A stretch of DNA of 64,000 nucleotides from Artemia franciscana (taxonomy: Eukaryota > Arthropoda > Branchiopoda > Anostraca > Artemiidae), in assembly GCF_032884065.1 (NCBI RefSeq), contig NC_088872.1, positions 8,245,493 to 8,309,492 of the forward strand, given 5' to 3'. Positions 1 through 10,073 of this stretch are shown one piece after another. Made by a program: the position numbers and the translations under genes. Under the pieces are notes generated by a model. That model saw only the letters and a list, made by a program, of their open reading frames with translations. It was not told the DNA's origin and did not search any database. The number at the start of each line of letters is the position of its first letter. Position 1 is the first letter of the stretch.

Positions 1-717
1 GCTTTAGCTTTGTTTTATAACTCATTTTTGTGTCTTTAGTTTTATTGAGGGGTCGCCCACTTTGAAATTAGAAGTGTGGAACACGTAGAGAAGAAAGTGG
101 CTCAATATTTACACCAGATGGTTATGAGTGAGTGACCCCTCGAATTTTATTGCGGAGAAGCCTAGGTATCTTGTTTGGTTTTAAGCCTTGGTACCTGTAT
201 GATGAATTTATGGATTTTTTCTTTTTGTGTTTCGTCGGAAATTGTTGGTGGCTACATCTAGTAAGGCTATTTGATTGATTTTATTTGGTAATAAAATGAT
301 TCTCTAACATTGCATTTGTCTCAGTAATCTTATTCGGATCATTTTATTTGTCTTTCAGCTTTGGTGTGGAGGCCGAAATAGTACTTAAAATAGAAATTTA
401 ATTATAATGATAATTTGATAATGCAAAATTTAGCCATTTAGATTGCCGTAAGTGCCTTCCGTGATTTTTCATGGCAAAAAATTGCGCTACGGTATTTTTG
501 TGCCCTTGGGTGAACGTACTGTATGGTTTTCCACTTAAATTAAAAAACTTAGAAAATAGTCTTAGGTCTAATTCTTACCTTGTATTTCAAAGTTTCTTAC
601 TTTCTTCATAAAAAAGAAAATGCCTTTCAAAATAACAAATATCGTTTTGGATTTTTCTGATATATTCTGCGAATCAAATTCTCAGAAAAAGAGTAAAATT
701 GTAAACTCTTTTTTTTA
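1..717. other. Unassigned AT-rich DNA
   Basis: No open reading frame with recognisable motifs, no tandem array and no terminal repeats were seen. The right edge meets the hairpin end of a PAL element. Confidence 0.5.
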
Positions 718-1383
718 AACAGTTCTTGGTAACGAGCTGTAAGTGAGGAGCGACTCGGCCCAATAGTAACTGAAACTCTGAAAAACATAATTTTGATAGC
801 AATAGATATATCAAAAGAATTGGCTTTTTATGCTGATTTCAAATATATAAGTTTCAATAAGTTTAGTTGTATTTAAGTTCGCGAACCTAAGAAAATTTGC
901 CTGGTTTCCGAAAAAAGGGGGAAACATCCCCAAAAAGTTGTAGAATCTTAAAGAAAATCACACCGTCAGATTCAGCGTGCTAGAGAACCCTACTGTAGTG
1001 GTTTCAAGCTCCTATATGCTAAATAGTTTTTTTTTAGAAGAAAAATCACATATACCTATTTTTTTTCGCTCTCAGGGGTGAACTTGTCAACCCAGTGGTC
1101 CTAGAATATCGGGAGAGGACTCATTCAAACGAAATTCAAAAGTTCTAAAAAAAAAATGGAGGGCAACTAGGCCCCCTCCCTTGCTCCTATTTTACTCAAA
1201 ATTGTCCGATCAAAATTTTGAGATAGTTGTTCTGTTAAGTATAGCAGAAAGGCCGAATAAATATGCCTTTGGATATTATTATGGCCCACCTCCGCCCCTA
1301 GAAAAAAGTTTTAAGTTAAAAAACTTAACCATTATTTTACGTATAGTATTTGTCCTGGGAAGTATGCATACATTTTTCGGGTG
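718..1383 (+). mobile_element. PAL family copy 1, hairpin-end half only
   Basis: Starts with a slightly decayed form of the family hairpin and the downstream GGAGCGAC block. It follows the family consensus through the segment containing GGAGGGCAACTAGGCCCCCTC and stops near the TGGGAAGTATGCA motif. The distal half with the large palindrome is missing. It lacks the terminal TC, which is replaced by a T run. Predicted short ORFs across it (for example 1181-1384) follow the repeat and have no independent support. Confidence 0.8.
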
Positions 1384-2467
1384 AGCGGGGCAAATTTTCT
1401 GCTGTTGGGATGTCTTGCTTTCTCTTGGCCGGCTCAATCTTATACGTGGAGATGTTAAAGGTAATTCTCCGGTGTAAGTTTTCAACAGTATTGAATTGTC
1501 TACAGAATAAATCCGTAGAAAGGAAAGATTTTTCCGTGAAGGTGTAGCCAGATTTCTGGCATGATTTAAGGCAGGATGGACTCGCAAAGAATGTTCCTAT
1601 ACCTCCCATGTTAAACATTTGGAGTTTGCCTGACGTTCCTGAATTAGTGATTTTGCCGGTTTTTATGTCAATAGAAGTAAAAAAATCTGGTGAATATTTT
1701 GGCATAATCAAATCTTAAAGCCGATAATTATTTTTTTTATAATTCCAAAATAATTATAAAACCTGTTTCGGGTTTGCATTCTAGATTGCTATGCTTGACA
1801 TTGTTGTTGTGGGGTATCAAAAAATAGAGCAAAAAATTTTCTATTCATCAATAAGAAACTTTTTTCTATAATATATACCTCCTGGCTGCAGTCCCTTCAA
1901 ATACTTTACATATTTGTGTTCCGAAATCAAAATTTCCCCTCAAAAGGTTAGATTGAGCTGTAATCGGAGCATCTAAGAATGCAAAAATTACACCAAGGGG
2001 CTAACCACTCGGATTGTTCAGGAGCGATTCAGTCAAGTATTATTTAGTTCTAACCTGTTTAAACAGAGTCTGGAGAAGAAGTAAGGTGCAGACACCAAAC
2101 TGCCGGTTAATGAATATATAAGAAAATTGTATTGTATAAATAATTAAGGATAAGCTGCGTCTAATCCTAGAGATAAATTGAACACAGCACAAGGGCCGAA
2201 TAAGAAGCAATGGTTTTATTTTAAAAAGATTGATCTATCGTTTTGTTTAATTAAAATAAATTCAGGACAAATTTATGTATTGTAGTATAAGTACAATTTT
2301 GCATAATCTTCGTACTGAAATAAGAATTAAAAATATATAAAACAAGCTAATTAATAACTAATGAATGAAACAAAATAACTAATGAACGAAACAAAATGTC
2401 CCCAGAATATTTAAATTTGTAATAGCAAGACCCGAGTCTTACTGTAGAACTACCAAAGCAAACTACA
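1384..2467. other. Unassigned DNA
   Basis: Overlapping short ORFs on both strands (1279-1711) match no family I recognise and partly lie in the preceding repeat. The rest is AT-rich with no visible repeat structure. Confidence 0.4.
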
Positions 2468-2624
2468 AAAGCAGTCAATGACCAGTCTCAAGTCCAAGGC
2501 CTTTCCAAGAAACAATCCAACCCCTTGGTAAATAAACCCCAATAAAAATTACCCATACTAAAGCAGTCAAATGACCAGTCTCAAGTCCAAGGCCTTTCCA
2601 AGAAACAATTCAACCCCTTAGTAA
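2468..2624. repeat. Direct duplication of about 65 bp, spacing about 92 bp
   Basis: The block beginning GCAGTCAATGACCAGTCTCA at about 2471 recurs from about 2563 with one inserted A and two substitutions (CCAACCCCTTGG versus TCAACCCCTTAG). About 30 bp of non-repeated sequence separates the copies. It lies just outside the 3' end of the RTE element, so it is probably host DNA or an older repeat. Confidence 0.8.
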
Positions 2625-2822
2625 GTGAAACCGTATAAAAATGGTCAAAACCCTAATAAAGTTCTTATATAGTTCTTGTTATTGACCACAGTAACATGGG
2701 AAAAAAGAAATATGCGAGGGCTCCATTTGCCAAATGTGCAGGCCCATCGTGAAAAGTTGAAATTAAATTATCGGGCTAGAGGGAGACCGCGTTTACCAAA
2801 ATATATACTACTACTACTACTA

Positions 2823-5747
2823 CTAATAACTCACTGCAGCACCAAGCCGCCTGAGGCCAACACAGCTACGCACGCTCCTCCTCCAACCTAATCTATTTAA
2901 AGCCTCCCTCTTTACACCCTCCCAGGAAGTTCCCATTTCCTTTAAATCCTTATTTATGACATCCTCCCAACCCAGACAAGGACGACCTGCTTTCCGTGTA
3001 GCCCCAGACGGTTGGCCAAAAAGGACAATCTTCGGTAATCTGTCATCCTTCATCCGTAGAACGTGGCCTAGCCATCTCAACCTTTCTTTCATTATAGCCC
3101 CAGAAAGCGGGATTGAACCACACTTTTCGTACAACCTACTGTTTGAAATACGGTCAGTCAGCCGGGTACCCAGAACAATCCGTAGGCAATTTCTCTGGAA
3201 AACATCTAGTAAATTTTCATCTGCTTTCCGGAGTGTCCATGCTTCAGAGCCATATTTGACCACTGTCATCACTGTAGCTTCCAATATTCTAATCTTGGTT
3301 TGTAGGCTTATCTTTCTATTCTTCCAAACTTTTTTTAACTGTGAAAAAACACCCTGAGCTTTAGCTATTCTACTTTTAACATCTTCACTGCTCCCACCAT
3401 CTTTACTAATAATACTACCAAGGTAACTGAAGCTCCCAACCTGATCAATCTTTTCGTTACCTAAGGTCACCTGTTCATCTTCACTTATTCCTAACCTTAG
3501 TGACTTAGTCTTCTTAACATTAATTTTCAAGCCTATTTTAGCACCCTGAACTCGTAAAACCTCTAAAAATTCATTCATTTTGCTCACACTTTCATCTAAT
3601 ATGCTTAAATCATCAGCATAATCTAAGTCCAGGAGCGTTCTTCCTCCCCATTTGATTCCATGGTCTCCAATTGCCTTTCCTGTGCTCCTTAAGACGAAGT
3701 CCATCAAAATGATCCATATAAAGGGGGATAGAACACAACCCTGCTTAACTCCTGATTTAATACAAAACCAGTTGCTAACCTCATTTCCTACCTTAACCGC
3801 AGCAGTATTATTCTCGTACATAGCGCAAATCACTTTAATGTATTTTTCTGGTATACCATATAACGATAAGACCTTTGTTAACGCTGTTCTATCAACAGAA
3901 TCGAAAGCTTGCTCATAATCGATAAAACTAAGGACCAAAGGTGTTTGACAACGAAGGGACTTCTCAATTATTAACCTAAGAGTGAAAACATGGTCGACAC
4001 ATCCTCTACCTTTTCTAAAACCGCATTGTTCTTCCCTTAAAACTTTGTCTACAGCATGTCTCAGTCTAAAAAGTATCATATTACTCAGTAATTTGCTACC
4101 TACAGAGACCAGACTAATGCCTCGATAATTCCGACATTCACTCTCGTCACCTTTCTTATACAGTGGTTTAATTAAGGTTTTCCTAAAATCATTGGGTACT
4201 TCCCCTTTTTCAAAAATCATGTTCATAATCTTCAGTAGCTTATTCCTAACCTCAGAGCCACCATATTTAAGGAACTCATTAATCATACTATCAGCACCTG
4301 GGGCCTTATTATTTTTTAATCCTTCTAGTACTGTCGCTAATTCTTCCTCACTAAACAAATCTTCCTTCACATCCAAGGTATCACAAACTTTTTCATTTTC
4401 ATCTATATCTTTTCCTGCAACTGTATCTCGGTTTAGCACATTCTCAAAATGTTCCACCCATCTTTCTTTAACTTTTTCCTTATCACTAATTGTGACCCCA
4501 TTTCTATCTTTAACTGGGACTAGTCCGGATCGGCTACTCCCTTTCAATTTATTAACATGCCAGTATAATATTTTACTATTATGCCGTCTAGCCGCATCTT
4601 CCAGATCCTCAGCAATTTTATCCATCGCCTCCATTTCACATCTCCTTAGTTCATATTTTAATGCTTTCTCCACTTTCTTTACATTCCTTTTGTTTTCATA
4701 CGACCTATCGCTCAGATAATTCTTATACAAACCCCTTCTACTCTCTATTAAACCTAAAGCTTTTTCACTAATATTCCTAGTTGCTGTCTTAGCACTCTTC
4801 CCTAGGACACCATCAGCAACTTCACAAATTGTTTTTCTGAAATTATTCCATCCATCTTCCACATTGTCAAATTTTAAACCCTCAAGTTTAGTACTCAACT
4901 GTTCCTGGAATTTTTTTCTCAAATTTTCATCCTGAAGTCTACCAACATCATAACTTCCCGGGGGGGAGTTACTCTTCCGAAATTTCAGCTTTAAATTAAC
5001 CTTAGACACTACTAGATGGTGATCTTTACTTTTAACATCAATAACGGCACTCCTATACACCCTAGTATCTTGTATTGATCCTGCTAGTCTTCTGTTTACA
5101 ATAACATAATCAATAAGGTTTGCTGTCTTACCATCACGTGAATACCATGTCAACTTATGGGCCATTTTGTGACCAAACACCGTATTGGTTATAACTAGGT
5201 TGTTATACCTACAAAATTGCAAAAGCCTATAGCCATTACTGTTTTCTTTTCCTACACCAAAATTACCTAGGCTAGGATACCATCTATCCCTATTTCTACC
5301 AACCTGGGCATTAAAATCTCCTAGCAAAAACACCATATTTCTACCTGGTACCCTGTCTATTTGCTCCTGTAACTGTAAGTAAAATTCATCTGAGTCACTA
5401 GTATCTCCATCAGTTGGTTCAATGGGGGCATATACTACTATAACTGATACCCTAAACTTTTTAGTCATAAAATGAGCAATTAGTATTCTATTATTAATAC
5501 CTTCCCAGCCTAAACAAGACTTAGCAGCTTCCTTATTCATCATGAGCCCTACTCCCTGTCTATGTACCCCATCCTTCCTTCCTGAGTAAACAAATTCTAT
5601 GTCACCTAATTTCATGCTTCCTACCCCTGGGATATGAGTTTCTGAAACTCCTAATAAATCCAGTTCAAACCGTCTGAATTCGTCAGTCAAAATGTCGATG
5701 CGATAGTCATTTTTTAACGTCGTAACATTCCAAGTTCCAATTTTCAT
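2823..5747 (-). CDS. RTE-type endonuclease/reverse transcriptase polyprotein, 974 aa
   Basis: An uninterrupted ORF encodes a LINE replication protein. Residues 1-250 form an APE-type endonuclease: it opens MKIGTWNVTTL, has GDFNAQVG at about 143-150 and a DHH catalytic triplet at about 242-244 in the KSKDHHLVV context. Residues of about 470-760 form the reverse transcriptase: NNKAPGAD finger motif, palm motif FIDYEQAFDSVDR at about 608-620, GVKQGCVLSP, and the catalytic YADD at 710-713. It is followed by SYLGSIIS and an RTE-like C-terminal domain (WRRSVRSCVGLRRLGAA). The protein would nick target DNA and copy its own RNA onto it. The start was chosen because MKIGTWNV is the usual beginning of the endonuclease domain. 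All catalytic motifs are present and no stop or frameshift was seen, so it may be active. Plus-strand ORFs in this interval are antisense shadows. Confidence 0.92.
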   Translation of the reverse strand: MKIGTWNVTTLKNDYRIDILTDEFRRFELDLLGVSETHIPGVGSMKLGDIEFVYSGRKDGVHRQGVGLMMNKEAAKSCLGWEGINNRILIAHFMTKKFRVSVIVVYAPIEPTDGDTSDSDEFYLQLQEQIDRVPGRNMVFLLGDFNAQVGRNRDRWYPSLGNFGVGKENSNGYRLLQFCRYNNLVITNTVFGHKMAHKLTWYSRDGKTANLIDYVIVNRRLAGSIQDTRVYRSAVIDVKSKDHHLVVSKVNLKLKFRKSNSPPGSYDVGRLQDENLRKKFQEQLSTKLEGLKFDNVEDGWNNFRKTICEVADGVLGKSAKTATRNISEKALGLIESRRGLYKNYLSDRSYENKRNVKKVEKALKYELRRCEMEAMDKIAEDLEDAARRHNSKILYWHVNKLKGSSRSGLVPVKDRNGVTISDKEKVKERWVEHFENVLNRDTVAGKDIDENEKVCDTLDVKEDLFSEEELATVLEGLKNNKAPGADSMINEFLKYGGSEVRNKLLKIMNMIFEKGEVPNDFRKTLIKPLYKKGDESECRNYRGISLVSVGSKLLSNMILFRLRHAVDKVLREEQCGFRKGRGCVDHVFTLRLIIEKSLRCQTPLVLSFIDYEQAFDSVDRTALTKVLSLYGIPEKYIKVICAMYENNTAAVKVGNEVSNWFCIKSGVKQGCVLSPFIWIILMDFVLRSTGKAIGDHGIKWGGRTLLDLDYADDLSILDESVSKMNEFLEVLRVQGAKIGLKINVKKTKSLRLGISEDEQVTLGNEKIDQVGSFSYLGSIISKDGGSSEDVKSRIAKAQGVFSQLKKVWKNRKISLQTKIRILEATVMTVVKYGSEAWTLRKADENLLDVFQRNCLRIVLGTRLTDRISNSRLYEKCGSIPLSGAIMKERLRWLGHVLRMKDDRLPKIVLFGQPSGATRKAGRPCLGWEDVINKDLKEMGTSWEGVKREALNRLGWRRSVRSCVGLRRLGAAVSY

Positions 5748-5752
5748 GTTCT

Positions 5753-5941
5753 TTAAATCTTTGAAATTATTTTGGCCTCAAGAAAAGCAGTGATCCCGGA
5801 TACCAGTGCAGGATGGGGACCAACATATCTTCTCAAGTCTACACCGAAGCGCTTAAGCCGGCTTAGAACCGGACAGCAAGAAGTCCCTGGGACCTCCAGT
5901 AAGTTGGAGGCTTTGTGCAATCCTGGGCCCATCTTGGTCAC
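5753..5941 (-). CDS. Small upstream ORF in the RTE 5' region (62 aa)
   Basis: This ORF ends six bases before the start codon of the main RTE ORF on the same strand and has coding-like composition. It resembles no domain I can name. It could be a leader ORF, the remnant of an ORF1, or simply 5' UTR lacking stops. Its tight spacing to the polyprotein start is the only support for a role. Confidence 0.3.
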   Translation of the reverse strand: MTKMGPGLHKASNLLEVPGTSCCPVLSRLKRFGVDLRRYVGPHPALVSGITAFLEAKIISKI

Positions 5942-6053
5942 AACATGGTTTTCAGCACTTGGCGATGCTCTTCTATCAACAAGAGTCGAAATCCTGCACA
6001 GACAGTCCCAAGCCTATTACCTCCGACTCATTATATATTCATGCCTACAAATA

Positions 6054-6494
6054 TTATGCTACTAAGGGGAGGCAGCCCATAGTAGATAAATTAGCTAGGA
6101 AGAGGTTTTTCAGCCCGAAAACGCCCATCAAAACAAACCAAGCCCAGAAAATTATCCAATAATCAGAATCCCGTACGAGTGCTGTGTTGTTTACTAGGCT
6201 ATAATTTCCTCGAGGGGCGCCACTCCTCAAGTGGGAAAAATTGACCGCAAGTTTCCCAGTCTTGCAGGTACCCCGAAAGGGTCGAGGCAGCCCTTTACTA
6301 AGGCCGTTGTCCATAAATCTGGATCTTACGCCCTTTCGCAGTTGTCCTCCTATAGAGGATCCTCCCACAATGGTGTTCTGCTTCACCATGCAATTTAACC
6401 CATTACTGGGAGAAGGTTTGTAACTCATCTGACGCGTGAACACGGCAGTTGGCCCTGCTGAGTGTACATTTGAGGGGCCTTCTTCCTCCTCCAC
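6054..6494 (-). CDS. Possible ORF1-like upstream ORF of the RTE element (146 aa)
   Basis: A 146-codon ORF begins MEEEEGPSNVHSAGP. The middle is rich in Gly, Ser and basic residues, and a hydrophobic stretch (YWIIFWAWFVLMGVFGL) lies near the C-terminus. No zinc knuckle, coiled coil or esterase motif is visible, so it cannot be assigned as a classical ORF1 protein. Its strand and position directly upstream of the polyprotein fit an element-encoded leader. It may instead be untranslated. Confidence 0.3.
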   Translation of the reverse strand: MEEEEGPSNVHSAGPTAVFTRQMSYKPSPSNGLNCMVKQNTIVGGSSIGGQLRKGVRSRFMDNGLSKGLPRPFRGTCKTGKLAVNFSHLRSGAPRGNYSLVNNTALVRDSDYWIIFWAWFVLMGVFGLKNLFLANLSTMGCLPLVA

Positions 6495-6608
6495 CTGAAA
6501 TTATGACCCCCAGGGGAGGGTTTCCCAGTTTCTATTATGGGCCCCACTGGGACAAGGTCCTACTTGGCCTAAGCCTCCTATGGAGCTACTCTACCTATCT
6601 ATAGGGGT

Positions 6609-6750
6609 TTACATATATACATATACATATATATATATATACACATATACACACATACATATATATACATATATACATACACATATATATACATACATAT
6701 ACATACACACATACACATACACATACACACACATACACATACATACACAT
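6609..6750. repeat. TA/CA compound microsatellite
   Basis: Irregular alternation of TATATA, CATATA and CACACA units with no coding meaning. It adjoins the proposed 5' end of the RTE element. Confidence 0.9.
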
Positions 6751-6922
6751 ATACTCACTAACGTGCAAATATATACCCTGAATTGGTATAGGCTAGGTCT
6801 GTATATGGTGAATATTAATTTCCTTTCTGATGCAAATGCACAGTAACTTTGGATTCAGGATGCAATTCTGACTATAGAGATAAGTATTTTTCTTACTTGA
6901 AGTGTATGTGCAGAATTAGAAA

Positions 6923-6994
6923 TTCTGCTGGTACTACAAAAGTAGACCTAAGTAGCCAATTTAGCCTGTTTGAAACATCTCACAAGCCAACACC

Positions 6995-7056
<62 letters not shown>

Positions 7057-7141
7057 AGTTAAAAACTCTGCTAATACTGCAAAGGTAGACCTAAGTATCC
7101 AATTTAGCCTGTTTGAAACATCTCACAAGCCAACACCCTAT
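6923..7141. repeat. 76-bp direct repeat flanking a 56-nt poly(A) tract
   Basis: The segment 6923-6998 (TTCTGCTGGTACTAC to AACACCTTAT) recurs diverged at 7066-7141 (CTCTGCTAATACTGC to AACACCCTAT). Between them lies an uninterrupted run of 56 A (6999-7054) and a short CTAGTTAAAAA spacer. The copies differ at several positions, so they predate the present length of the A tract. The arrangement could be an old tandem duplication with poly(A) expansion, or a retroposed insertion with a long A tail. Confidence 0.85.
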
Positions 7142-7215
7142 AGAAAACACCTTTACTTACATTTGCTAAGGTAATGAGACTGTCTAAAATAGAAAAATGA
7201 TATAGATTATAACAG

Positions 7216-9790
7216 ACATTTTACAGTAGAGGAGCTATAGAAAGTTATTTGAAAGTTATCATTAACAGCACCATGTTTAGACATGATTTACCCACAGTAT
7301 ATCATACACTGAATTGACAAATGGATAAGAACATTGTTAGAAATTATTAACAAAGCCTGGGAAGACAGAAAATTTCCAAAAATATGGAAGGATGGGGTAC
7401 TGACTATGATTCCTGAACAAGGCAAAGATAATTCGAAAATTGAAAACTTAAAGATGATTACTCTACTATCTGTGTTAGGAAAAGTCTATGAAAGAATGGC
7501 TAAGGAGAGGCTTACATAGAAAGTGGAAAAACAAACACTTTGAAAGATGTTCAATGTGGTTTTAGAAAGAACAGATCTACTATAGAAGCATCACAAATGT
7601 TTGTAAATGATGCAGTATATTGTTTGGAAAATCTGTTTAGCAGTTTTCTTTGATGTGAGTAGTGCTTTTGACAGTATGGTTAATCAACATATACTAGAAG
7701 GAATAATTACAGCAAATGTTAGAGGATGTTTACTAAGATTTTCTTATGATTATCTACAAGAACAAGAAGTGACAGTAAAAGTGGGTAAAGCATATTTGGA
7801 AAGAAAGGTACTGAGAAAATGCTGTGTTCAGCAAGGCTCCTCATGGGGGCCCAATTATTACAATGTAAGTGAATTTGATATACTACTGGATGCAGGAGAT
7901 GATAGAGCTGGACTTTTTGCTGATGATAATGGAATGTGGAAAGTGTGTGATAGTACTGAGGAGGGGCAACAGGTGGCCCAGGGAAAATAAATTAGTGGAT
8001 ATGTCAGCCAAGGTAAATTGTGTGCAGTTTTTGGTCCAGAAAACAAAAGCAATGGTAATTATGTGAAGGAAAAAGTACTCTGTACTTTGCCTTTTTCTAA
8101 ATGGGGAGCAATTGAAATTGTGGATGAATTTAAATGGCTTGGAATTACCATTGATAGAAATATGATGTTTAAAGCTCATATAAGACAGTTAAAGAGAGCA
8201 TGTGCCAAAAGATTAAATATTATGAAAATGTTATGTGGAGCAAATTTTGGGCCAAAACTGGACTTTTTAATTAAATTTTGTATAAAATACATAAGAACAT
8301 ACATAAAATACATACAGAGGAATAAATTATATGATAACATCTGAGTCATTGTTATAAAAGCTGGAAACTATTCAATACAGTGCTTTAAGGACTGCTTTTG
8401 GAGCAAGAAAGACAACTCCATGGTGATTTCTTGAGTCAGAAAGTGGAATTGAAAATCTAGGCAACAGAAGAGACATAGCACCATTAAAGTTTTTGCAGAA
8501 GACATGGATAGCTGACCAGTCAAATCAAATTAAATCAAGAATGCTAAAAGAGGGAAGGTTGTGATGTTCATGGAAAAAAAACATTTTGGTATTGTGAGGG
8601 CAAAGGAGATAATGGAAGAGTTTCAAATGGATTGTCAGTTGACATCAATACTGAGAATGCCCAATATGTTCATCACCCCTCAGTGAGAATCCATTCCATA
8701 TCAGTGCAATACAGAACTTGAAAAGTGGGATAACCTAGATTATGATCAATCATTCAAGATGACAAAAGAGATGCAATACCTTGACACTGTAGATATCTTC
8801 ACAGATGCATCCAAAATGGACAGTAAAGTGGGGACTGCTTTTGCAATACCCTCCAAGAATATACTTAAATTGATTAAATTAAGTGACATAACTACAGTGT
8901 TTCAAGCAGAAGTAGTTGCAATAGCCAAAGCAGCAAGATACTTAATAGATTCTGCATCAACAGGTGAAAAAATATAGAACCTGTTCATATTCTAAAAGTG
9001 GTTTGGAGGCAATCAAGAATATTTATCTAGAAAATAAAGTAGCTCCCAAAATGATTTTTTGCCATGAAGAATTACAGAAACTACTGGAAAAGGGAGTAAC
9101 CATCACATTGGATTGGGTACCTGGACATGCAAACATTAGTGGAAATGAAACAGCTAACACTGCAGCAAAATTAGCATCAATAGAAGACAGGTAAACATTT
9201 GTAAGTGTTCACCCAGGATGATTAATCAAATTGGAGAAGTAATAAAGAAATTGAAACTATGGATATTTGAGGATAGTCATGTATTCTTAACAAGTATACT
9301 TATTATACAAAAGAAAGAAAGGCAATTTGAGGATAGTCATGCATTCTTAACAAGTATACTTATTATACAAAAGAAAGAAAGGCAATTTGAGGATAGTCAT
9401 GCATTCTTAACAAGTATACTTATTATACAAAAGAAAGAAAGGCAATTTGAAAAGAATTGCCCACCCCTGACCCCCCCCCCCCCCCCCGAAATGGCACCTA
9501 TGGCAGGAACTCAGACATATAGAGCCTATTTTTATAATTTAGATCCAAGATGTGCATTTTGTGGAAATGAGGATAAGGTACGGCATCTTTTACTTGAACA
9601 TGTGGGAACAGAAGGCAGGAGGAAGGATATTATACAATTTATTAGGGAAAAAAGAATTCAACAGAATAGTGACATACTATGTAGAGCAGGCTCCAAATTT
9701 TCTTATGTAATTCTGGAACCCCAGGGTTATACCACCATAAATATCATGGTTCCATACACTACCCTTCATAAAAAGATTAGGCTATAAATT
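7216..9790 (+). pseudogene. Decayed RNase H-bearing non-LTR retrotransposon (I/R1/LOA-like)
   Basis: Pieces in several frames line up as one LINE ORF2. Finger region from about 7216 (FTVEEL, TAPCLD) with in-frame stops, then FPKIWKDGVLTMIPEQGK. Palm motif FDVSSAFDSMVNQ at about 7650. FADDNG at about 7914, replacing the usual FADD palm box. Thumb-like EFKWLGITIDRNM at about 8127. An RNase H domain runs from about 8790 (IFTDASKMD, QAEVVAIAKAARYL, then WVPGHANISGNETAN near 9113). A C-terminal CAFCGNEDKVRHLLLEH knuckle lies near 9554. At least three frameshifts and several stops break it. The second RNase H Asp appears as Lys (SKSGLEAI), and the final Asp as Asn. The endonuclease half is missing, consistent with 5' truncation. 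It is dead and probably old. Confidence 0.85.
9262..9450 (+). repeat. 60-bp tandem repeat, three copies, inside the LINE remnant
   Basis: Three consecutive 60-bp units begin near 9262, 9322 and 9382 and are identical except for one T/C change in the first. Because 60 is a multiple of three, the repeat reads as a 20-residue block beginning QFEDSHAFLTS without breaking frame. A run of 15 C follows at about 9473-9487. Near identity of the units in an otherwise decayed element indicates recent expansion or recent homogenisation. Confidence 0.92.
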
Positions 9791-9915
9791 TGACCTTGAA
9801 ACATTCCTAAAAGTTTCAATTAGATAAAAACTACTTTCCAAAATATCAAAAAGCCCTCCATGTGTAGTAGAGGGTCTAAAAAATAAGTTTAATATTCCCA
9901 AATAACCTTAGCAGC

Positions 9916-10073
<158 letters not shown>

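Larger units (their letters stand above)
2800..6600 (-). mobile_element. RTE-type non-LTR retrotransposon, apparently near full length
   Basis: Minus-strand element. Its 3' end, at the low-coordinate side, is a short TAG/AGT triplet repeat at about 2806-2825 directly after the ORF stop. A microsatellite-like tail of this kind is characteristic of the RTE clade. The main ORF occupies 2823-5747. About 850 bp of GC-richer 5' sequence (5748 to about 6600) precedes it and contains two upstream ORFs. The 5' boundary is placed where the sequence passes into the TA/CA microsatellite at about 6609 and is uncertain. No target-site duplication could be assigned. A second copy at 32764-34968 is nearly identical, so the family was active recently. 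Confidence 0.8.

Noticed and set aside
4192..4719. Long plus-strand ORF (175 aa) and others at 2956, 3652, 32905, 33580, 34012 and 34504
   Set aside because: They are antisense to the RTE polyprotein, which has clear domain motifs. The plus-strand products are Ser/Thr/Phe-rich shadows without motifs.
6580..7058. ORFs ending in poly-Lys or made of Tyr/Thr/Ile/His repeats
   Set aside because: They are translations of the TA/CA microsatellite and the poly(A) tract.
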